A stretch of 64,000 nucleotides of DNA, from the NCBI GenBank assembly GCA_964578175.1, contig CAZOBH010000001.1, positions 33,522-97,521 of the forward strand, in the 5' to 3' direction. Numbering within the stretch: the first letter of the stretch is position 1; each line of letters opens with the position of its first letter. This document shows, piece after piece, positions 1 to 8,083 of the stretch. A program made the position numbers and the translations under genes. The notes beneath the pieces are model-generated. The model was not told the DNA's origin and searched no databases. It was given only the letters and a program-made list of their open reading frames with translations. This DNA is from RUG11788 sp964578175. GTDB taxonomy: Bacteria > Bacillota_I > Bacilli_A > RF39 > UBA660.

Positions 1-4
1 ACCT

Positions 5-445
5 CTATTTTTCTAGTTTTATTTTAATATTTGCAAATATATCTTTATATAAATTTATTTTTACATCATGGAATCCAAGAGACGTGATGCTATGATCTAA
101 ATCTATATCCTTTTTATTAATCTTAAATCCTAATTTATCTAATTCATCTTTTATTTGTTTTGGACTAACGCTTCCAAAAACTTTATCTCCTTCACCTGTT
201 TTTACTTTAAATGATAGAGTTTTATTTTCTAATTTTTTCTTTAATTCATTAGCTTCAATTCTATTTGATTCATCCTCTTGTTTCTCTTGCTTTTTTTCTC
301 TATTAAATTGAGATAGAGTTTGTTCAGTAAGTCTAACTGCATATCCTTTCTTTATAAGAAAATTTTCTGCATAACCATCCTTTACCTCTTTAATGTCGTC
401 TTTTTTTCCTTGCCCTTTTACATTCTTTAGAAATATGACCTTCAT
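5..445 (-). CDS. rplI: 50S ribosomal protein L9
   Basis: L9 is a structural protein of the large ribosomal subunit that binds 23S rRNA. The N-terminal rRNA-binding domain is clear (starts MKVIFLKNVKGQGKK, then DGYAENFLIKKGYA). A Lys/Glu-rich connecting helix follows at about residues 45-80, and a C-terminal domain with GSVSPKQI. At 146 aa it is close to the family's usual 148-150. A GAGGTG Shine-Dalgarno lies 5-6 nt before the start. It follows the DHH phosphodiesterase gene by only 4 nt, reproducing the gdpP-rplI pairing of Bacilli. Its stop codon lies at the window edge, so downstream partners such as dnaC are not visible. Confidence 0.96.
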   Translation of the reverse strand: MKVIFLKNVKGQGKKDDIKEVKDGYAENFLIKKGYAVRLTEQTLSQFNREKKQEKQEDESNRIEANELKKKLENKTLSFKVKTGEGDKVFGSVSPKQIKDELDKLGFKINKKDIDLDHSITSLGFHDVKINLYKDIFANIKIKLEK

Positions 446-449
446 TAAA

Positions 450-1424
450 TCACCTCTTTATATCATTTATTACTTTATTTATTAATTTAGTTATTTCATC
501 TAATGATAAATCTATAACTTCTGCAGCAGCTTCAAATTCGGATCCTCCACCTCCAAATTTTTCCATAATCTTACCAGCATTTACTTTTCCATTAGATCTA
601 CAACTAATTCCTATCTTATTTTTATCAATTTTACCATATACAATTGCTAATTCAATATTTTTAAAAGTTAGCAAAATATCTGCAGTTTTTGCAAATTCAA
701 CTTTGTCATAGATAATATTTTTTCTTCCTTTTGCATAAGCAATATTCTTCTTTGTTTTAACTGATGAAATAATCTTTTGTCTATTAATATACTTATATAT
801 ATTTTGTTTCAAATATTCATTTACTACCTTCATTGATGCCCCATTCTTAACTAGATAATGAGAATAGTAAAATGTTCCTTCTGATACATTTAATTGGTAA
901 TAGTTAGTGTCTAAAACTATTCCTCCAAGCAATAAATTTGCTATTTTTTTGGTAATCTCTATTTGCTCGTAATCAAAAATTGATGATATTATTTCACATG
1001 TACTAGATGCTTCTTCATCTACAATCATTAGAGCCTTTTTAATACTTTCTTTATTAGTTCTATGATGATCTATAACAATAATATTATTGAATTTATCTAA
1101 TATTTTTGGATTTTGTATTAATTTTTCTTTATTAGTATCCAATACATAAAGCAAACTATTATTATCAACTAAATCTTTTAAATCCTTACTTTTAATGAAA
1201 TTAATTACATCATTAAATTCATCAAGTACCATTTTAACAGCTGTTTCATGTTTAATATCATCAACTATAATATATATTTTTTTATTACTTTCTTTTAAAT
1301 AATAGTTAAAAGCAATACAACTATTGATTGCATCTAAATCCATATTTCTATGAGCAACAACAAAAATATTTGATGCTTTTTTATTCATTTCTTTAATTGT
1401 AGCTAAATTCTCTATTATTTTCAT
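450..1424 (-). CDS. stand-alone GdpP-type DHH/DHHA1 phosphodiesterase
   Basis: Predicted cytosolic DHH-family phosphodiesterase. Metal-binding motifs are visible: AHRNMDLD (about residues 24-31), DHHR (119-122), GIVLDT (168-173), and a Gly-rich GGGGSEFEAAAEV (about 291-303) of the DHHA1 domain. The segment after DHHR (EASSTCEI, then LLGGIVLDTNYYQL) resembles the catalytic part of GdpP, the membrane c-di-AMP phosphodiesterase, and its position before rplI is GdpP's. GdpP is normally about 650 aa with two membrane helices, PAS and degenerate GGDEF domains. This 324-aa protein has none of them, and the DNA upstream is non-coding. c-di-AMP (or pApA/nanoRNA) hydrolysis is inferred. Confidence 0.85.
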   Translation of the reverse strand: MKIIENLATIKEMNKKASNIFVVAHRNMDLDAINSCIAFNYYLKESNKKIYIIVDDIKHETAVKMVLDEFNDVINFIKSKDLKDLVDNNSLLYVLDTNKEKLIQNPKILDKFNNIIVIDHHRTNKESIKKALMIVDEEASSTCEIISSIFDYEQIEITKKIANLLLGGIVLDTNYYQLNVSEGTFYYSHYLVKNGASMKVVNEYLKQNIYKYINRQKIISSVKTKKNIAYAKGRKNIIYDKVEFAKTADILLTFKNIELAIVYGKIDKNKIGISCRSNGKVNAGKIMEKFGGGGSEFEAAAEVIDLSLDEITKLINKVINDIKR

Positions 1425-1448
1425 AAATACACTCCAAAATCACTTATT

Positions 1449-1477
1449 ATTATACTATACTTTTTCTTATATGTCAT
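1449..1477 (-). promoter_or_regulatory. sigma-A type promoter for the DHH-rplI pair
   Basis: On the minus strand an ATGACA -35 (one mismatch to TTGACA) is separated by 17 bp from a perfect TATAAT -10. It sits between the spoVG terminator and the phosphodiesterase start, so these two genes can be transcribed independently of spoVG. Confidence 0.6.
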
Positions 1478-1483
1478 TTTCTA

Positions 1484-1510
1484 AAATAAAAAAGACTTAT
1501 TAAGTCTTTT
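1484..1510 (-). terminator. Rho-independent terminator after spoVG
   Basis: A 9-bp inverted repeat (AAAGACTTA / TAAGTCTTT) with a one-base gap overlaps the spoVG stop codon and is followed on the minus strand by a T-rich tract. Confidence 0.75.
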
Positions 1511-1793
1511 ATTCTTCTTCACTATTTTCTTCAGTATCTTCAGCTTTATCATAAGCTTCAAGAATCTCTTTTTCAAACATTGATCTAGTTTCAGGATTAA
1601 TTGGATGAGCAATATCACGATATCCACCAGTAGCAGTTTTTCTACTAGGCATAGCAATGAATAAACCATTATCTCCTTCAATGATTCTAATATCATGTAT
1701 TGCAAAGCAATCATCTAATAATACTGATGCAATACCTTTCATGCGTGAACTATCCTTATTAATTTTACGCACATTAACAGATGTAATCTTCAT
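1509..1793 (-). CDS. spoVG: septation/RNA-binding regulator SpoVG
   Basis: SpoVG is a small nucleic-acid-binding regulator conserved well beyond spore formers. It affects septation, virulence and metabolism. The start MKITSVNVRKI and the central stretch IRIIEGDNGLFIAMPSRK followed by YRDIAHPI are diagnostic of the family. At 94 aa it has the usual length, with an acidic tail (DTEENSEEE). A strong GGGAGG Shine-Dalgarno precedes the ATG. It has its own promoter and terminator, so it is probably monocistronic apart from possible read-through from rpoD. Confidence 0.95.
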   Translation of the reverse strand: MKITSVNVRKINKDSSRMKGIASVLLDDCFAIHDIRIIEGDNGLFIAMPSRKTATGGYRDIAHPINPETRSMFEKEILEAYDKAEDTEENSEEE

Positions 1794-1834
1794 GTCTGTT
1801 CCTCCCTCTTAAAGTACCATCACTTTATAACTTA

Positions 1835-1863
1835 ATTTTATTATTTTATATAGTAAAAGTCAA
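1835..1863 (-). promoter_or_regulatory. promoter for spoVG
   Basis: TTGACT -35, 17-bp spacer and TAAAAT -10 on the minus strand, located just after the rpoD stop codon. Confidence 0.55.
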
Positions 1864-1876
1864 TAAAATTGTTAAA

Positions 1877-3325
1877 TTAAACAAGTGATAGTAAATTTTT
1901 ATTAGGATGTCTTAATTTTCTTAAAGATTTTGCTTCTATTTGTCTTATTCTTTCTCTAGTTACCTCAAACATATTACCTACTTCTTCTAAGGTTTTAGTA
2001 GTACCTTGTAAAAATTGATATGAAGCCCTAGTAATTTCATTACTATAATTTTGTAATACATAATATACAGTATTAATATTTAATTGTTCTTTATTACGAT
2101 CTTCGCTATTTCCAAATAAATAATTATATTCTGCTGTAACAGCAGCTATAAAATCATAATTTCCACGACTGATATTTGATTCTCTATAATCATCTTGAGC
2201 AATAAACTCCATTATTGTTTTCTTAATACCTTTTTTCTTATCAGCATTAGTTTTAGCTTTAGTTGAAACAGGTTCTTTACCCTTGTTATATTCTCTATTT
2301 AATTCATCTATATCTTTTCTATCTTCTTCAGATAAATGAGTTATAACATATCTTAAACATAAAGCTGCTTTTTCTTCATCAGATACTACACCATCATATA
2401 AACCAATTTTTAATATGTTAACCATTCTTTCTCTAATATTCACTGTATCAAGAGCACTGTTTATAGTTTCAGTTATAGTACTTCTCATAGCCATTGTCTC
2501 TATATCTGTTCCTTTGTCAGCAATAAAATCTACCAATGTAGAATCTTCTTCTTCACCAATTGGTTGATCTAATGATTCTAAATCTAATGCATACTTTTGA
2601 ATTTCTTTATATCTATCAAGAGTTAAATTACACTTAGCTGCTATTTCTTCAGATGTTGGCTCTCTACCAAGTTCAAGAGTTAATCTTCTTTCCATCATAC
2701 TTATTTTATTTATTTGTTCTGTCATATGTACCGGTATTCTAATTGTTCTAGATTGATCAGCTATTCCTCTTGTTATAGATTGTCTTATCCACCACATAGC
2801 ATAAGTTGAAAATTTAAATCCTTTAGTTACATCAAATCTATCTACTGCAATCATAAGACCTTCATTACCTTGTTGAATTAAATCTAAGAAATCTAATCCT
2901 CTTCCAATATATTTTTTTGCTACAGCAACTGGAAGTCTAAGATTATGACTAGCAAATTCATTTCTTAATTTTTCATATTCTTCTTCAGTTAAATTAGGAT
3001 CTCTCATTTTAAAGGCTGCAGCTACCTCTTCTTCTCTTGTATATAAAGGAATCTTTCCAATTTCTCTTAGATATTGAGCTACTGGATCTAAACTTGATTT
3101 AGTATTTGATGCATAAATCTTTTTAAACTCTTTTTCAACATCATTATCAACTGCTTCATCTGATATAACATCTATTCCAGATTGAGCTACAAATCTATCC
3201 ATTGCATTCTTTTCAGGAGCAGTTAATTCATACTCAGAATACATATCATCTAATTCTTCTATTGTTATTGATTTTTTTCCGTCTTCTATTAATTTTTTCT
3301 TTAATTTTTCTAAGGCTTCTCTCAT
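1877..3325 (-). CDS. rpoD: primary sigma factor RpoD/SigA with interrupted region 4
   Basis: Housekeeping sigma factor that directs RNA polymerase to TTGACA/TATAAT promoters. A short region 1.1-like N-terminus precedes region 1.2 (DPVAQYLREIGKIPLYT, about 80-96). The near-invariant region 2 follows at about 128-200 (DLIQQGNEGLMIAVDRFD, YAMWWIRQSITRGIADQSRTI), then region 3. Region 4.1 (ALDTVNIRERMVNILKIGLYDG, about 291-312) and the region 4.2 helix-turn-helix (TLEEVGNMFEVTRERIRQIEAK, 445-466) are normally almost adjacent. Here about 130 residues separate them, rich in Lys, Asp and Glu. That explains the 482-aa length (usual 370-390 in Bacilli). The frame is open throughout and the codon use matches its neighbours, so it looks functional. 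Confidence 0.95.
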   Translation of the reverse strand: MREALEKLKKKLIEDGKKSITIEELDDMYSEYELTAPEKNAMDRFVAQSGIDVISDEAVDNDVEKEFKKIYASNTKSSLDPVAQYLREIGKIPLYTREEEVAAAFKMRDPNLTEEEYEKLRNEFASHNLRLPVAVAKKYIGRGLDFLDLIQQGNEGLMIAVDRFDVTKGFKFSTYAMWWIRQSITRGIADQSRTIRIPVHMTEQINKISMMERRLTLELGREPTSEEIAAKCNLTLDRYKEIQKYALDLESLDQPIGEEEDSTLVDFIADKGTDIETMAMRSTITETINSALDTVNIRERMVNILKIGLYDGVVSDEEKAALCLRYVITHLSEEDRKDIDELNREYNKGKEPVSTKAKTNADKKKGIKKTIMEFIAQDDYRESNISRGNYDFIAAVTAEYNYLFGNSEDRNKEQLNINTVYYVLQNYSNEITRASYQFLQGTTKTLEEVGNMFEVTRERIRQIEAKSLRKLRHPNKNLLSLV

Positions 3326-3352
3326 TTCCTATTCCCCCTTTGAACAGTTATT

Positions 3353-3381
3353 AAAATACTACAAAATGGTAAAAAAGTCAA
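3353..3381 (-). promoter_or_regulatory. promoter for rpoD
   Basis: TTGACT -35, 17-bp spacer and TATTTT -10 on the minus strand, immediately after the ksgA terminator. Confidence 0.55.
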
Positions 3382-3404
3382 TAAAAAAGGCCTTTGCTGG
3401 CCTA
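3381..3404 (-). terminator. Rho-independent terminator after ksgA
   Basis: An AGGCC/GGCCT stem with a 6-nt loop is followed on the minus strand by a run of six T. It overlaps the ksgA stop codon. It is one of the few GC-rich stems in the window. Confidence 0.85.
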
Positions 3405-4181
3405 TAATTGATTAGATAAATCTATAAATGTTTTTATATCAATTTGTTCCGCTCTAGAACTTAGATTAAAGTTATGTTCTTCTAATACCTTCTCTACTAT
3501 ATCTAAATCATAGTTATATAAATTATTTTTTATTGTTTTTCTTTTAAATCTAAAACTATCTCTAATTAGTTTTAAAAATTTATTTTCATCTTTAACTTCA
3601 TATTCACCCTTTTTTCTTTCTAACGAAATAACAATACTATCAACATTAGGAACAGGATAAAAAGAATCTCTTTTAACTATAAATAATTTATTAATATTAT
3701 AATAATAATTTAAATAAACTGTAATTGAAGAATAATCCTTAGTACCAGGTCTTGCACTAAATCTTTCACCTACTTCTTTTTGAACCATTAATATTACTTT
3801 TTTTGTATCTATTTTAGAATTAATAATATGTTCAATAATAGGTGTAGTTATATAGTAAGGAATATTTGCAATAACATAAACAAATTCACAATCATATTCT
3901 TTAATATCTTCACTAACATTTCTATTTAAAAAATCATCATATATTATTTTTACATTTGTTTTATTAAATTTGTTATCTAAAGTTTCTTTTAATTCTAAAT
4001 CTATTTCATAAGCAAGTACATATTTTGCTTTTTTAGACAACTTAGAAGTTAATGCTCCATCTCCTGGTCCAATTTCAATAACAAGTGAATTAGATTCAAT
4101 ATTACTACTATCAACAATTTTATCTAATACGTTTTCATCTCTTAAAAAGTTTTGACCAAACTTCTTTTTAAATTTATGCAT
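3402..4181 (-). CDS. ksgA: 16S rRNA (A1518/A1519-N6)-dimethyltransferase KsgA
   Basis: KsgA dimethylates the two adjacent adenosines at the 3' end of 16S rRNA during 30S assembly, using SAM. The motifs are FGQNFL at the N-terminus, the SAM loop EIGPGDGALT, and the catalytic NIPYYITTP (family N-L/I-P-Y). The start chosen is the ATG of MHKFKKKFGQNFL, giving 259 aa and an AGGTGG Shine-Dalgarno. A longer upstream start would read through that Shine-Dalgarno. It overlaps the end of the 3D-domain gene by 8 nt. The synteny is the Bacilli order metS-tatD-yabE-(rnmV)-ksgA, but rnmV is missing here. Confidence 0.95.
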   Translation of the reverse strand: MHKFKKKFGQNFLRDENVLDKIVDSSNIESNSLVIEIGPGDGALTSKLSKKAKYVLAYEIDLELKETLDNKFNKTNVKIIYDDFLNRNVSEDIKEYDCEFVYVIANIPYYITTPIIEHIINSKIDTKKVILMVQKEVGERFSARPGTKDYSSITVYLNYYYNINKLFIVKRDSFYPVPNVDSIVISLERKKGEYEVKDENKFLKLIRDSFRFKRKTIKNNLYNYDLDIVEKVLEEHNFNLSSRAEQIDIKTFIDLSNQL

Positions 4182-4767
4182 TCCATCCCCACCTAACAAT
4201 TGTATAAGTAACATTGTTTCTACCTATGTTAACATCTTTTTCAGAAGCAAACAATAGATCCATTAATTCTCCTTTTATTGCTCCACCTCTATCTAATATA
4301 ATTGCGTAAAAATCTTTATATCCTTTTAATCCAGATACTCTTACAACTGTACCACATGGGAATTTTTTATCAGCAGCTAATATTCTTAATTTTCCATAAG
4401 TTTTATCATTGTGATATATATTTCCGTTCTTTGCGTTATGTCTAGGTGGACAAGCAAGATTTCCTCCACAACCCTTACAATCAGGCCCATATCCAGTCAT
4501 TTTACCTGTAAATACAACAGGTTGTCTACTAGCTACTTTAACTACTTCATTAACATTTTTTACTTCTTTAACATCTACGTTTTTGTTTTTATATACATAT
4601 AGTAAATTAACAGCTCTTAATGATCTATTTTTACTTAAATCGTATGTTTTATATGTTTTAACTTCAAAGTTACTACAAATAACAAATAAAAAAAGAGCCA
4701 AAAAAACCATTATAATTGATAACTTTGATACAAATATAATTCTTTCTCTTTTCTTAGCTCTTATCAT
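4174..4767 (-). CDS. membrane-anchored 3D-domain protein (YabE-like)
   Basis: Predicted cell-wall-acting protein. An N-terminal membrane anchor or uncleaved signal lies at about residues 14-32 (LSIIMVFLALFLFVICS). A 3D (Asp-Asp-Asp) domain with TGYGPDCKGCGG, AADKKFPCGTVVRV, AIILDRGGAIKG and MDLLFAS occupies the C-terminal half. The three conserved aspartates are in these motifs, as in MltA/Rpf-type hydrolases. B. subtilis YabE occupies the same place between tatD and ksgA but also has G5/DUF348 modules that are absent here. Lytic activity on peptidoglycan is inferred. The extra Cys residues (four in the C-x2-C-x2-G region) may form disulfides. Confidence 0.85.
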   Translation of the reverse strand: MIRAKKRERIIFVSKLSIIMVFLALFLFVICSNFEVKTYKTYDLSKNRSLRAVNLLYVYKNKNVDVKEVKNVNEVVKVASRQPVVFTGKMTGYGPDCKGCGGNLACPPRHNAKNGNIYHNDKTYGKLRILAADKKFPCGTVVRVSGLKGYKDFYAIILDRGGAIKGELMDLLFASEKDVNIGRNNVTYTIVRWGWNA

Positions 4768-4799
4768 ATTATTTACCTTCTAATATCATATTAGCAAAG

Positions 4800-5558
4800 T
4801 TAGATATTTAGGTCAAATAATTTTTTTGTATTATCAGTTGTTATTTTTCCAACTTCTTCAATTGATATTTCTTTTTGTTTTGCTATTTCTTCTGCTATTA
4901 ATGGAATATATTTAGGTTCATTTTGTTCTCCTCTAAAAGGAGTTGGTGCAAGATATGGAGAATCTGTCTCTAACGTAATTCTATCAATTGGAATACTTTT
5001 TATAGTTTCTTTTAAATTAGTATTTTTAAAAGTAAGAACTCCTCCTATTCCTATATAAAATCCTAATTTCATATATTCCTTTGCTGTTTCAATTGATCCA
5101 CTAAAGCAATGAATAATACCTTTAACTTTATATTTTTTTAATGTATTAATAGTATCTTCTGTAGCATCTCTTGTATGAATAACTACAGGAAGTCCTAATT
5201 TTTCAGCTAGTTCTAATTGTTTTTCAAATAAACCTATCTGTTTATCTTTATTTTCTTTTACCCAATGATAATCTAAACCAATTTCCCCAACACCTATAAT
5301 TCTTTTATTAGTTTTAATTAATTCTTCTAACCATTCTAAATCACTAGCATTAACATTATCAACTTCATCAGGATGAAATCCAATCGTTAAATATATATTA
5401 TTATATTTTTCTATTAACTCTAAAGATTCTATAATATCTTCTTTAGAACACCCACTAACTATTAATACATCTACTTTATTATCTTTAGCATTGTTTATAA
5501 CTTTATCTATATCTTCATAATACTCTTTTAATATATGACAATGATTATCAACAAACAT
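4800..5558 (-). CDS. tatD: TatD family metal-dependent DNase
   Basis: TatD-type hydrolase with a TIM-barrel metal site, implicated in DNA repair or degradation. Metal ligands are seen in DNHCH at the N-terminus, GEIGLDYH, HTRDA, HCFSGS and ETDSPYLAP, all in the expected order. The ATG of MFVDNHCHIL was chosen (252 aa). It has a GGTGAT Shine-Dalgarno, and upstream in-frame codons would run into the metG terminator. It lies downstream of metG as in B. subtilis (yabD). Confidence 0.93.
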   Translation of the reverse strand: MFVDNHCHILKEYYEDIDKVINNAKDNKVDVLIVSGCSKEDIIESLELIEKYNNIYLTIGFHPDEVDNVNASDLEWLEELIKTNKRIIGVGEIGLDYHWVKENKDKQIGLFEKQLELAEKLGLPVVIHTRDATEDTINTLKKYKVKGIIHCFSGSIETAKEYMKLGFYIGIGGVLTFKNTNLKETIKSIPIDRITLETDSPYLAPTPFRGEQNEPKYIPLIAEEIAKQKEISIEEVGKITTDNTKKLFDLNI

Positions 5559-5581
5559 ATTTATCACCAAAAAAATTATAA

Positions 5582-5610
5582 CATAAAAAAAGATTAATAA
5601 ATTAATCTTT
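5582..5610 (-). terminator. Rho-independent terminator after metG
   Basis: A perfect 10-bp AT-rich stem (AAAGATTAAT / ATTAATCTTT) with a 2-nt gap overlaps the metG stop, followed by seven T on the minus strand. Confidence 0.75.
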
Positions 5611-7149
5611 CTTTTCTTCAATTCTATCATATAAATGAATAGGTTCATTAAGTATAGTTCCAACTTCTAAAGATCCAAACTCATAAACAGTATCAAAATC
5701 CTTTTTATCAGTATTTAATTGTTCAAATATTTTTTCTGCAGTATCAGGTAAAAAGGCTTGTAAATAAACTGAACAGATTCTTATACTTTCTAATAAGTTA
5801 TATAAAACTGTACCTAATCTTTCTTTTTTGCTTTCGTCTTTTGCTAAAATCCATGGAGTTGTATCATCAATATATTTATTACACTTTCTTAGTGTATCAA
5901 ATATAATTTGAAGAGAATCACCTATTTTTAATTCATCCATTTTCTTAGGTACTGTGCTATTTAAATCTAATACATTCTTAATTAGTTCTTTATCAACATC
6001 TTCTAAAGACTTATTATCTTGCACTACTCCATCAAAATATTTTTTATTCATGCTTATTGTTCTATTAACTAAATTACCTAAAGTATTAACAAGATCACTA
6101 TTTATTCTTTCTATCAAAATATCTCTTGTATATACACCATCTGAAGCAAATGGAATTTCATGTAAAAAGAAATATCTTATAGCGTCTACTCCAAACTCAT
6201 TTACTAGATCATCAGCATAAACAACATTTCCTAAAGATTTGCTCATCTTACCATCCCCAACTATTAACCAAGGATGTCCAAAGACCTTTTTAGGAAGTGG
6301 TAAGTCTAAGCTCATTAAGAAACAAGGCCAATATATAGTATGGAATCTAATAATATCTTTTCCAATTACATGCAAATCAGCTGGCCATCTATCTTTAAAT
6401 TCTTCTGATTCATTTCCATCCGTATCATATCCAATATTAGTAATATAATTCGTTAAAGCATCTAACCAAACATACACAACATGTTTAGAATCAAAATCTA
6501 CAGGTATTCCCCATTTAAACGAAGTTCTTGATACACATAAATCTTGTAGACCTGGTTTAATAAAATTATTAATCATTTCATTTTTTCTAGCTTCAGGTTG
6601 TATAAAATCAGGATGAGATTCAATATATTCAACTAATCTATCTTGATATTTTGATAATTTAAAGAAATATGCTTCTTCTTTTTTTGGTTGAACTTCTCTT
6701 CCACAGTCAGGACATTTTCCATCAACTAATTGACTTTCAGTCCAAAAAGATTCGCATGGAGTACAATAAAGACCTTCATATTCACCTTTGTAAATATCTC
6801 CTTTATCAAACATCTTTTTAAATATATGTTGAACTTTTACTTCATGATCAGGATCTGTTGTTCTAACAAATCTATCATAACTAGTATTCATTATATCCCA
6901 AATATTTTTTATTTCACCTGCTACTTCATCTACAAATTCTTGAGGTGTTTTTCCTGCATCTTTTGCTTTTAATTCAATTTTCTCACCATGTTCATCTGTT
7001 CCAGTTTGAAAATATACATCATAACCTTGTAATCTTTTGAATCTAGCAATTGCATCAGCTAACACTATTTCATAAGTATTACCAATATGTGGTTTACCTG
7101 ATGTATAAGCAATTGCTGTACTTATATAATATTTTTTTCCTTTTTCCAT
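5602..7149 (-). CDS. metG: methionyl-tRNA synthetase
   Basis: Charges tRNA-Met with methionine (class I synthetase). The HIGH-like motif is KPHIGNTY near residue 20 and the KMSKS motif is KMSKSLGN at about 295-305. A Cys-rich knuckle with two C-x2-C pairs (CTPC and CPDC) inserts in the catalytic domain. The start is MEKGKKYYIST, with a GAAGGGA Shine-Dalgarno. Upstream codons lie inside the T-box terminator. At 515 aa the protein ends after the anticodon-binding domain and lacks the C-terminal Trbp111-like dimerisation domain found in many Bacilli enzymes of about 650 aa. It is controlled by the adjacent T-box. Confidence 0.97.
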   Translation of the reverse strand: MEKGKKYYISTAIAYTSGKPHIGNTYEIVLADAIARFKRLQGYDVYFQTGTDEHGEKIELKAKDAGKTPQEFVDEVAGEIKNIWDIMNTSYDRFVRTTDPDHEVKVQHIFKKMFDKGDIYKGEYEGLYCTPCESFWTESQLVDGKCPDCGREVQPKKEEAYFFKLSKYQDRLVEYIESHPDFIQPEARKNEMINNFIKPGLQDLCVSRTSFKWGIPVDFDSKHVVYVWLDALTNYITNIGYDTDGNESEEFKDRWPADLHVIGKDIIRFHTIYWPCFLMSLDLPLPKKVFGHPWLIVGDGKMSKSLGNVVYADDLVNEFGVDAIRYFFLHEIPFASDGVYTRDILIERINSDLVNTLGNLVNRTISMNKKYFDGVVQDNKSLEDVDKELIKNVLDLNSTVPKKMDELKIGDSLQIIFDTLRKCNKYIDDTTPWILAKDESKKERLGTVLYNLLESIRICSVYLQAFLPDTAEKIFEQLNTDKKDFDTVYEFGSLEVGTILNEPIHLYDRIEEKKD

Positions 7150-7167
7150 ATTATCCCTTCTTTCAAT

Positions 7168-7380
7168 AAAAAAAGTGATACCAATAAGGACGAATTCTCG
7201 TGGTACCACCTTAATTCATAACTAAAGTTATCTCAAAATCTTAACGCGATTAACGTATTAGTTTAATTATTCAACTAACAAGCTCCAGAACCATTCTCAA
7301 TACTTTCCTCTAGCTTACTTTCACCTAACTAAGCTCTCTTTTATAGAGTTCCATATATCTCTTTCCTTCTTTGCTTTTTT
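7168..7380 (-). promoter_or_regulatory. T-box riboswitch controlling metG
   Basis: The minus-strand leader carries the canonical T-box sequence AAGGTGGTACCACG, whose TGGT pairs with a tRNA ACCA end. A terminator follows (GTGGTACCA pairing with TGGTATCAC, then seven T; stem at 7175-7183 and 7201-7209). The antiterminator pairs AAGG with the downstream CCTT. In the stem I region, GGAAC pairs with GTTCT, and just before the 3' arm lies GAGA-ATG-GTTC. The ATG at 7292-7294 fits a methionine specifier codon. Uncharged tRNA-Met is therefore expected to allow transcription into metG. The stem I limits are approximate. Confidence 0.9.
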
Positions 7381-7383
7381 TGT

Positions 7384-7411
7384 ATTATATCACTTTTAAT
7401 TATTTATTCAA
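7384..7411 (-). promoter_or_regulatory. promoter of the metG T-box leader
   Basis: TTGAAT -35, 16-bp spacer and perfect TATAAT -10 on the minus strand. The -35 overlaps the end of the upstream orphan gene. Confidence 0.6.
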
Positions 7412-8027
7412 CTGTTTTTTTATTTATATCTTTAAACCTATTAAACGCTTCAGTTGATAAATTCTTTAATGTTTCATTTCTTAATAAAACTTCACTCTTG
7501 ATTTTATCAATAATCGTATCACAATAGAAATCATTTATATAACTAATAATTTGATCTTTAACTTCTTCATTAGGTAACTTATAAAGTAAAGATGCTTTTA
7601 TAGAGAAATTAATACATATTTCTTCTCTTACTTTTAAATCTATATTAGATTCTAACTCTTCTGTTGATTCATCTATATATTTATGAAAATTTTCTATATA
7701 TTCATCAGTTATATTTTTATAATCTACTTTTTGGTCAAAGAAATTTAATATCTTATCTTTACGTTCTTTTATTCTATCAAGAGTTATCTCTTTTAACACT
7801 TCTGCTTCTTTAGAAACAAAATCCTCTACTTTATTCTTTTTATAATTAATTCCATTATCTTCATATGTATCTTCTATATATCTATTTAATCCAATTTCTT
7901 TTAAATCTATAAAATTACTTAAAGTTCTATTTAAAGAATCGGCATTATTATTAATATCAAGATTAATTTTATTCTTTAATATTTCGAAATTTTTTTCCAT
8001 AAACATGTCATTTATGTCATCTCTCAT
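7404..8027 (-). CDS. uncharacterised helical protein
   Basis: I do not recognise this 207-aa protein. It is highly charged (many Lys, Glu, Asp, Asn), has no signal peptide or membrane segment, and appears almost entirely alpha-helical with coiled-coil-like stretches (around KEAEVLKEITLDRIKERKD and YIDESTEELESNIDLKVRE). One Cys lies near residue 140 and another near 170. It has its own promoter in the end of mfd and is separated from metG by the T-box, so it is probably monocistronic. Base composition matches its neighbours. The frame is open and has a GGTGAAAATATG start, so it is probably a real gene. Confidence 0.7.
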   Translation of the reverse strand: MRDDINDMFMEKNFEILKNKINLDINNNADSLNRTLSNFIDLKEIGLNRYIEDTYEDNGINYKKNKVEDFVSKEAEVLKEITLDRIKERKDKILNFFDQKVDYKNITDEYIENFHKYIDESTEELESNIDLKVREEICINFSIKASLLYKLPNEEVKDQIISYINDFYCDTIIDKIKSEVLLRNETLKNLSTEAFNRFKDINKKTVE

Positions 8028-8050
8028 ATTTTCACCTTTTTCCTATTGTA

Positions 8051-8079
8051 ATATTATCAAATCACCTTAATGTAGTCAA
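8051..8079 (-). promoter_or_regulatory. promoter for the orphan gene after mfd
   Basis: TTGACT -35, 17-bp spacer and TAATAT -10 on the minus strand. The element lies just downstream of the mfd stop codon. Confidence 0.5.
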
Positions 8080-8083
8080 GGAA

